From Chloroflexota bacterium (lineage in GTDB: Bacteria > Chloroflexota > Dehalococcoidia > Lucifugimonadales > UBA3495): 64,000 nt of DNA. The notes beneath the pieces were generated by a model. The model did not search any database, was not told where the DNA came from, and saw only the letters and a list, made by a program, of their open reading frames with translations. Location: assembly GCA_028873965.1 (NCBI GenBank), contig JAPPMU010000061.1, positions 951 to 64,950 of the forward strand, given 5' to 3'. A program made the translations under genes and the position numbers. Positions 59,531 through 64,000 of the stretch are shown one piece after another (within the stretch, counting starts at the first letter, position 1; every line of letters begins with the position of its first letter).

Positions 59531-59902
59531 ATGAACGTTACCCCTATGGCCATCGAGAAACTTAAGGAAGTGATGACCGCCGAGGACGAGGCCGGTTCCG
59601 CGCTGCGTGTAGTGGCCATGCCCGCCGGCCACGGCCTGCAGTACATGCTGACCATGGAGAAGGAGCATCAGCCTGACGACACCGTGCTCCGCATGGACGG
59701 TATGGAGTTCCTCATGGACTCCGACAGCGCGCCGTTCCTGGAAGAAGCCACCATCGACTACGTGGAAGAGTTCGGCGGCCGGGTCGGGTTCGTCATCAAC
59801 AACCCTATGTACGCCGGCGGCGGCTGTGGCAGCGGTGGTTGCGGCTGCGGCGGTGGCGGATGTGGCTGCGGCGGCGGTGGTTGCGGCTGCGGCGGACACT
59901 AG
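59531..59902 (+). CDS. IscA/HesB-like protein with a Gly/Cys-rich tail
   Basis: The 123-residue protein starts MNVTPMAIEKLKEVMTAEDE and follows the A-type iron-sulfur carrier fold: LRVVAMPAGHGLQYMLTM, LMDSDSAPFLEEATIDYVEE and GRVGFVINNP. The usual first Cys after LRV is missing. The usual C-terminal CGCG is expanded into a tail of repeated GGCGCGG units with seven cysteines and a final His. It has an AGGAGCG ribosome site. The tail could hold metal in a different way. A hairpin follows the gene. Confidence 0.82.
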   Translation: MNVTPMAIEKLKEVMTAEDEAGSALRVVAMPAGHGLQYMLTMEKEHQPDDTVLRMDGMEFLMDSDSAPFLEEATIDYVEEFGGRVGFVINNPMYAGGGCGSGGCGCGGGGCGCGGGGCGCGGH

Positions 59903-59961
59903 ACCGCGATCTCCGGCAGTCCTCGGCGACGCCCGGGGGTTGCCGACAATACTAGTCAATT

Positions 59962-59990
59962 GCCCCGGCGCTACCGGCTGCCGGGGCTTT
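59962..59990 (+). terminator. Probable terminator after the IscA-like gene
   Basis: GCCCCGGC and GCCGGGGC form a perfect 8-bp stem around a 10-base loop, followed by only TTT. It lies 60 bases after the stop, so it may terminate weakly. Confidence 0.5.
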
Positions 59991-60108
59991 CGCATACGAG
60001 CCCGGGCAAATGAAAGCCCGTCAAAGGCCCATAACGGCGGCGGCGGCTGTTGAATAATCCAAGCGAACATTGCCATCATGGGATAATCATTCAACCGGGA
60101 GACCCGTC

Positions 60109-60924
60109 ATGAAAATCTGGCCCACCGTCTCGAAAGAGCAATGCTTAAGCCGACTGCGCAAGGACGTGTCGGCCTGGAACGATCTGCGGACCAGCGCCGA
60201 CCTCACGGGCACGTCCTTTGCCAACGCGCGGTTGCATGGAGCCGATCTGTCGTGGGCCAACCTGACTCATCTGGACTTCAGCGGCTCCGACCTTGGCGAC
60301 GCCGACCTGCGCGGCGCCGACCTGCATTTCTGCAACCTGAGCGGGGCCAATCTGCAGAGCGCGGACCTGCGCGGCGCGAGCCTGCAGGGCGCCACCCTGC
60401 GGGAAGCAAACCTGTCCTTCTCCCAACTGCAGGGTGCGAACTTCGCACGGGCCGACCTGAGCCAGATCACCCTGCGGGGCGCCGACCTGAGTTATGCGGT
60501 GCTGCGGGGAACCTATTGCAGCTTCTCCGACTTTTCCGAAGCGGACCTGACCTGGGCCGACATGAATTCCGCGAACCTGTCCAACTCCACCTTCTACAAA
60601 ACGGTTTTCACGGACGCGACCCTGGCTCAGGCAAACCTGGCCCACGCCAACTTCAACCTGGCGTTGCTGGATAACACGGACTTGGACGAAGCGTTTCTGC
60701 ACGACACGATCTTTGCCGCGCTGGACTTGTGCGGAGCGAAGAACCTGGGAACGGTGCAGCACGATCCCTCTTCCATCCTCAGCATCGGCACGGACACACT
60801 GCTCAACACCCTGCGCAGTTCCGGCGGCATGTATTCGCCCGAACTGGAGGTCTTCTTCTCCAGGGGCGGCGTGTCCATCGACATGCTGGCATCGATCCGA
60901 CCGGTCAGCGCAGCGGCATCCTGA
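60109..60924 (+). CDS. Pentapeptide-repeat protein
   Basis: The 271-residue protein holds roughly thirty A(D/N)LxX repeats from about residue 30 to 210 (for example ADLRGADLHFCNLSGANLQS), which build a right-handed quadrilateral beta helix. The ends are non-repeat helices. Family members include DNA-mimic gyrase protectors, but most have no known role. The ATG at 60109 follows GGGAGA. There is no signal peptide. The C-terminal EVFFSRGGVSIDMLASIRPV is a short capping domain. Confidence 0.9.
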   Translation: MKIWPTVSKEQCLSRLRKDVSAWNDLRTSADLTGTSFANARLHGADLSWANLTHLDFSGSDLGDADLRGADLHFCNLSGANLQSADLRGASLQGATLREANLSFSQLQGANFARADLSQITLRGADLSYAVLRGTYCSFSDFSEADLTWADMNSANLSNSTFYKTVFTDATLAQANLAHANFNLALLDNTDLDEAFLHDTIFAALDLCGAKNLGTVQHDPSSILSIGTDTLLNTLRSSGGMYSPELEVFFSRGGVSIDMLASIRPVSAAAS

Positions 60925-61014
60925 CGCCGTTGCCGCGTCGCCCGGGCCTGACCGGTTGGGCAAACACGGCGGCGTTGACCAACCCGCAACCCAAACACAA
61001 GGAGCGTCGCCCTG

Positions 61015-62757
61015 ATGTCAGCCACACCCCACGGCATCCGTTACTCGGCCCATCGACCGGTGGTCATGGGGCGCAACGGCATGGTTTGCGCCGGCCATCC
61101 GCTGGCGGCCCAGGCTGGCATATCCGTCCTGCAAAAGGGCGGCAACGCTTTCGACGCCGCCATCGCCACCGCCGCGGTTCTCAACGTCGTCGAACCGCTG
61201 ATGTCCGGCATCGGCGGCGACGGGTTCATCATGGCCTACCGGGCGGAGGACGACTCCCTGCGGGTGTCCAACGGGACCGGAGCCGCGCCCTACGCCGCAA
61301 CCCTGGAGCGGTATCGCGACGGCATTCCCATGAAGGGCATCCTGAGCGTGTCGGTGCCGGGTCTACTCAATGCGTGGTTGGACGTTCATTCGGAATATGG
61401 ATCGCTGCCGCTGACAGAGGTGTTTGCCCCGGCCATCGCCCTGGCCGACGACGGGTTTCCGGTTACGCACTACCTGGCGTCGGCTATCGCCGGCGACGCG
61501 CTGCTGTGCGAGTTTCCCACCAGCCGGGCGATCTTCACGCGGGACGGATCGGGAGAGCCGCTGCGCGCCGGCGACATTCTCCGGCAGGCCAACTTGGCGC
61601 GGACGCTGTCGGCCATCGCGGAGGGGGGTCGAGATGCCTTCTACCGCGGAGCGATCGGCGAGGCCATCGTCCGCTTCAGCGAGGAGCAGGGCGGCCTTCT
61701 CACCATGGCCGACCTCAACGATAGCTCGGCGCGCTGGCAGGACCCGATCTCCACTGAATATGGCGATTACACGGTGTACGAGGCGCCACCCAACTCCAGC
61801 GGCCACATCCTGTTGCAGGAGCTCAACGTCATCCGGCAGCACGACATGGCGAGTCTGGGTTTCGGTTCCGCGGCGTCGATCCACCTGATGGTGGAAGCGA
61901 AGAAGATGGCTTTCGCCGACCGTGAGGCCTACGTGGCCGATCCCGATTACATCGACGTGCCCGTCGCCGGCATGTTGTCCGCCGAATACGCTCGGGAGCG
62001 AGCCGCAACCATCGACCCGGAGCGGGCCCGCGAGAACGTTGACGCCGGAGATCCCTGGCCGCACCAACCGGCAGGACAACGCCGGTCGCCGGCCGGCGTC
62101 GGCGCACGTCGCCGAGGCCCGCGCACCGAGCAGGAAGACACCACGTGTTTCGTGGTCGCGGACCGGGCCGGCAACGCGGTGTGCCAGTTGCAGAGCATTC
62201 AGAGCGGTTGGGGCTCGTCACTGGTGGCCGGGGATACCGGCATCCTGCTGAACAACCGCATGACCTACTGGCACCTGGACCCGGACCACGTTGACTGCCT
62301 GCAGCCGGGAAAGCGGGTGCGCCACACCATGAACCCGGTGATGGTGTTCCGCCGGCCGGAATCAGGCAACGGCAGTTCCGCGAGTGGACGCCGCTTGACC
62401 TACGTGCTGGGCACGCCGGGGGCGGACTGCCAGGTGCAGAGCAACATGCAGGTTATCACCAACCTGGTGGACTACGGGATGACGGTGCAGGAAGCCGTAG
62501 AAGCCCCGCGCTGGAAGCACGTGGGCGACGGCACCGAATCCACGGTTCCCCACACCGCCGTGGACAGTCTGCTCATCGAAAATCGATTTGACGCAGACAC
62601 GCTGCGCCGGTTACGCGCCATGGGCCACCCGGTGCACGAGCTGGGCGCGTGGGACGGCGTGACCGGACGCGAGATGGCCCTGTACATCGACCCCAATACC
62701 GAAGCGCTGCACGGCGCCGCCGATCCCCGCTACGACGGGTACGCCGTGGGGTACTGA
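61015..62757 (+). CDS. Gamma-glutamyltransferase-family Ntn hydrolase
   Basis: The 580-residue protein shows the family pattern: GMVCAGHPLAAQAGISVLQK, GGNAFDAAIATAAVLNVVEP, SGIGGDGFIMAY, and the autocleavage site before Thr376 in EQEDTTCFVVADRAG. GWGSSLVAGDTGILLNNRMT forms the small subunit pocket. Cleavage yields the N-terminal Thr nucleophile. There is no signal peptide, so it should be cytoplasmic. The linker at about 350-372 (QRRSPAGVGARRRGPR) is unusually basic and may reflect a local compensated frameshift. The ribosome site is AAGGAG. Confidence 0.9.
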   Translation: MSATPHGIRYSAHRPVVMGRNGMVCAGHPLAAQAGISVLQKGGNAFDAAIATAAVLNVVEPLMSGIGGDGFIMAYRAEDDSLRVSNGTGAAPYAATLERYRDGIPMKGILSVSVPGLLNAWLDVHSEYGSLPLTEVFAPAIALADDGFPVTHYLASAIAGDALLCEFPTSRAIFTRDGSGEPLRAGDILRQANLARTLSAIAEGGRDAFYRGAIGEAIVRFSEEQGGLLTMADLNDSSARWQDPISTEYGDYTVYEAPPNSSGHILLQELNVIRQHDMASLGFGSAASIHLMVEAKKMAFADREAYVADPDYIDVPVAGMLSAEYARERAATIDPERARENVDAGDPWPHQPAGQRRSPAGVGARRRGPRTEQEDTTCFVVADRAGNAVCQLQSIQSGWGSSLVAGDTGILLNNRMTYWHLDPDHVDCLQPGKRVRHTMNPVMVFRRPESGNGSSASGRRLTYVLGTPGADCQVQSNMQVITNLVDYGMTVQEAVEAPRWKHVGDGTESTVPHTAVDSLLIENRFDADTLRRLRAMGHPVHELGAWDGVTGREMALYIDPNTEALHGAADPRYDGYAVGY

Positions 62758-62802
62758 TCGCGCCTTATCAATCAAGCTCCCGCCACGTCGAGGATAACCA
62801 TC

Positions 62803-63291
62803 ATGCGAATGCCAGGGCAACGCCGCAGCCAGGAACCCGACGAGGTGGGGCAGCGCGCCGGCCTTTTCGCTGAATCGATCCGAGACGGGGACATGGACCT
62901 GGCCTGGTCGATGTTGTCCAAGGAGACCCGGGGAATGCGCATGGGCGTGTGGGCTACCCGGCTCAACATAGACATGCAGGTGGCCTACCGCGCCGCGTAC
63001 GATCCCGACCACCCCATGCGGGATTCGATGATGGACGACTTCCGCACCACCGTCCTGCGCCTGTGGCCGCTGGAAGATCTGACCGAGTTGGCCGCGGCTC
63101 CCACCCGCTACGTGGACGACCAGCACGCGTTCGTGTTCCTGCCCTTCGGCGTGACCGATGAGACCGTGGTGCAGCACAGCCGCCTGATGTCGGGCCTGAT
63201 GATCCCGATGCTGCTGGAAGACTCCCAGTGGCAGGTCGATCTTCCCGGCTGGCGGTTCCTGGACACCTCGGGCCAGGGCAGCAATGGCTAG
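62803..63291 (+). CDS. Hypothetical protein, 162 aa
   Basis: The protein starts MRMPGQRRSQEPDEVGQRAG and seems a soluble SnoaL-like/NTF2-like alpha-beta domain: AESIRDGDMDLAWSMLSKET near the start and a strand-rich end with YVDDQHAFVFLPFGV. The resemblance is weak. It lies 45 bases after the gamma-glutamyltransferase gene and its stop overlaps the HNH gene start by eight bases, so it is probably in the same transcript. Confidence 0.55.
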   Translation: MRMPGQRRSQEPDEVGQRAGLFAESIRDGDMDLAWSMLSKETRGMRMGVWATRLNIDMQVAYRAAYDPDHPMRDSMMDDFRTTVLRLWPLEDLTELAAAPTRYVDDQHAFVFLPFGVTDETVVQHSRLMSGLMIPMLLEDSQWQVDLPGWRFLDTSGQGSNG

Positions 63292-63685
63292 ACGGCCCTC
63301 GCGCACTCGTTCTCGCGGCGCGCGGAAAGAGCAAGCCGCCGCATCTCCGGCTCCGGAAAACACACTCGAAGACGGGGCAATGGTCCGGCCCCGACGCACC
63401 AGGGGAGACCGTGACTCCTGCGAGTTGTGCGAACGGTCTGTCGAGCGGTTCACCGTCCATCACCTGATACCACGGGCTCGAGGCGGCAACCACGGTCCGA
63501 CGGCGCTGCTCTGCCCCACGTGTCACCGGCAGGTCCACGCCATGTTTTCGGTCACCACGCTGGCCGAGGAGATGTACAGCGTGGACCTGCTCCGTTCTAA
63601 TCCCAGGGTCGCCGACTTTCTCCGCTGGATGCGAAAACAGCGCGGCGCCAGCTTCCGGGTGCGCCGGTCGCGGGAACGCGGGTAG
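63284..63685 (+). CDS. HNH endonuclease
   Basis: The 133-residue protein has CELCERSVERFTVHHLIPRA, GGNHGPTALLCPTCHRQVHA, giving the two CxxC zinc pairs and the HH...N...H catalytic motif of HNH nucleases. The first 40 residues are basic and disordered-looking. It overlaps the preceding gene by eight bases. There is no adjacent terminase or methylase, so it may be a stand-alone or defence nuclease. Confidence 0.9.
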   Translation: MARRPSRTRSRGARKEQAAASPAPENTLEDGAMVRPRRTRGDRDSCELCERSVERFTVHHLIPRARGGNHGPTALLCPTCHRQVHAMFSVTTLAEEMYSVDLLRSNPRVADFLRWMRKQRGASFRVRRSRERG

Positions 63686-63740
63686 ATAAGATGCACCGGT
63701 GCCGTGTTATGATTCGACTCGAGGACCACAGGATAGAGAC

Positions 63741-64000
63741 ATGGCGGAATCACCAAACCTTTCTCCGCGGCAAGTGAGCGATGCGATTCGGGTCGGCTTG
63801 TCCAACCGGCGGGATGTTGACTTGCCCGACTCTGAAGCGGCGGAGGCGTCAGTAACCTATCGAGACAATTTGATCCATTACCGGGAACACGTCCTCAAAA
63901 GCCTGGACGCAGGAGACTATCGGCAGGTCGCTGAGAAATCGTGGGGGGCGTACTCCCAGACTGTCAAAGCAATTGCCGCCGACCGCAGCCTGCGGGTCCG
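63741..64000 (+). CDS. PaREP1/HEPN-like protein, truncated by the window edge
   Basis: The ATG at 63741 follows AGGATAGAG. The visible 86 codons begin MAESPNLSPRQVSDAIRVGL and continue into SEAAEASVTYRDNLIHYREH, then VLKSLDAGDYRQVAEKSWGA and YSQTVKAIAADRSL. The helix pattern resembles PaREP1/HEPN-like proteins (a two-helix hairpin with a WGA-x(5)-KA-x-A motif). The C-terminus is outside the window. These proteins are often paired with nucleotidyltransferases, which cannot be checked here. Confidence 0.7.
   Translation, partial: MAESPNLSPRQVSDAIRVGLSNRRDVDLPDSEAAEASVTYRDNLIHYREHVLKSLDAGDYRQVAEKSWGAYSQTVKAIAADRSLRV

Noticed and set aside
1-64000. tRNA, rRNA or riboswitch genes
   Set aside because: No T-loop/acceptor-like arrangement, rRNA signature or recognisable riboswitch core was seen by eye; a covariance search would be decisive.

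Overview
The window is a GC-rich, densely packed bacterial segment with about 75 genes, no rRNA and no tRNA that I can see. Gene content points to an uncultivated Chloroflexota, most like the SAR202/Dehalococcoidia group. It has five luciferase-like (LLM, F420/FMN-type) oxidoreductases, a CaiB-type CoA transferase, a P450, a two-subunit Rieske dioxygenase and two carboxymuconolactone-decarboxylase-like proteins. It also has RraA-like, NHL-repeat and mycothiol-isomerase-like proteins, plus lipoproteins with long E/V/K-rich tethers. This is an inference from family content; no marker gene is present. The first 137 bases hold a 55-bp direct repeat that looks like an assembly artefact, so the left edge is probably a contig end.

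Layout. 1-9.4 kb is all minus strand: a truncated LLM enzyme, an NHL protein, a PD-(D/E)XK nuclease-like protein, then the most notable locus. That locus is a UGSC-family selenoprotein whose frame is interrupted by one in-frame UGA (2917-2919), with a SECIS-like hairpin just downstream. Its probable partner (343 aa) lies upstream and a duplicated 43-codon copy of its C-terminus lies downstream. Next come a YihY/BrkB membrane protein fused to Ala/Gly repeats, a stand-alone repeat paralogue and a Kef-type antiporter. 9.6-18.3 kb is mainly plus strand: MgtE, a GlcG/HbpS-like protein, CoA transferase, P450 (minus), a betaine-type binding lipoprotein, RraA-like, a retropepsin-like protein and a CMD protein. 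18.4-23.7 kb (minus) holds NHL + DUF1800 + a radical-SAM-like protein with no cluster cysteines, then an AI-2E-type permease.

23.8-37.2 kb (plus) holds a TlpA-like lipoprotein, two LLM enzymes, small membrane/coiled-coil proteins, a NucS-like nuclease, TldD/TldE, a VapBC-like pair, a GatC/GatA-like amidase pair and two tandem LivK-like lipoproteins. 37.3-51.9 kb (minus) holds an amidohydrolase, a zinc-ribbon/GIY-YIG/TM protein, ADH, SDR, an NMT1-like protein, an ABC exporter, an LLM enzyme, HicAB, a lone HicB-like protein, an MNT-HEPN fusion with two small genes, and the Rieske dioxygenase. 52-64 kb is mixed: a 3-hydroxyisobutyrate-dehydrogenase-like operon, a restriction-modification island with a controller protein, an endonuclease-like protein and two methyltransferases, and a VapC broken by a frameshift. 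It ends with an IscA-like protein with a Gly/Cys tail, a pentapeptide-repeat protein, gamma-glutamyltransferase, an HNH nuclease and a truncated PaREP1/HEPN-like gene.

Two families of short mobile-looking palindromic repeats recur between genes (four copies of one, two or three of the other). The catabolic enzymes suggest oxidation of diverse organic compounds, with orphan binding lipoproteins for uptake, but substrates cannot be named from sequence. TA, nuclease and R-M genes make the right half accessory in character.
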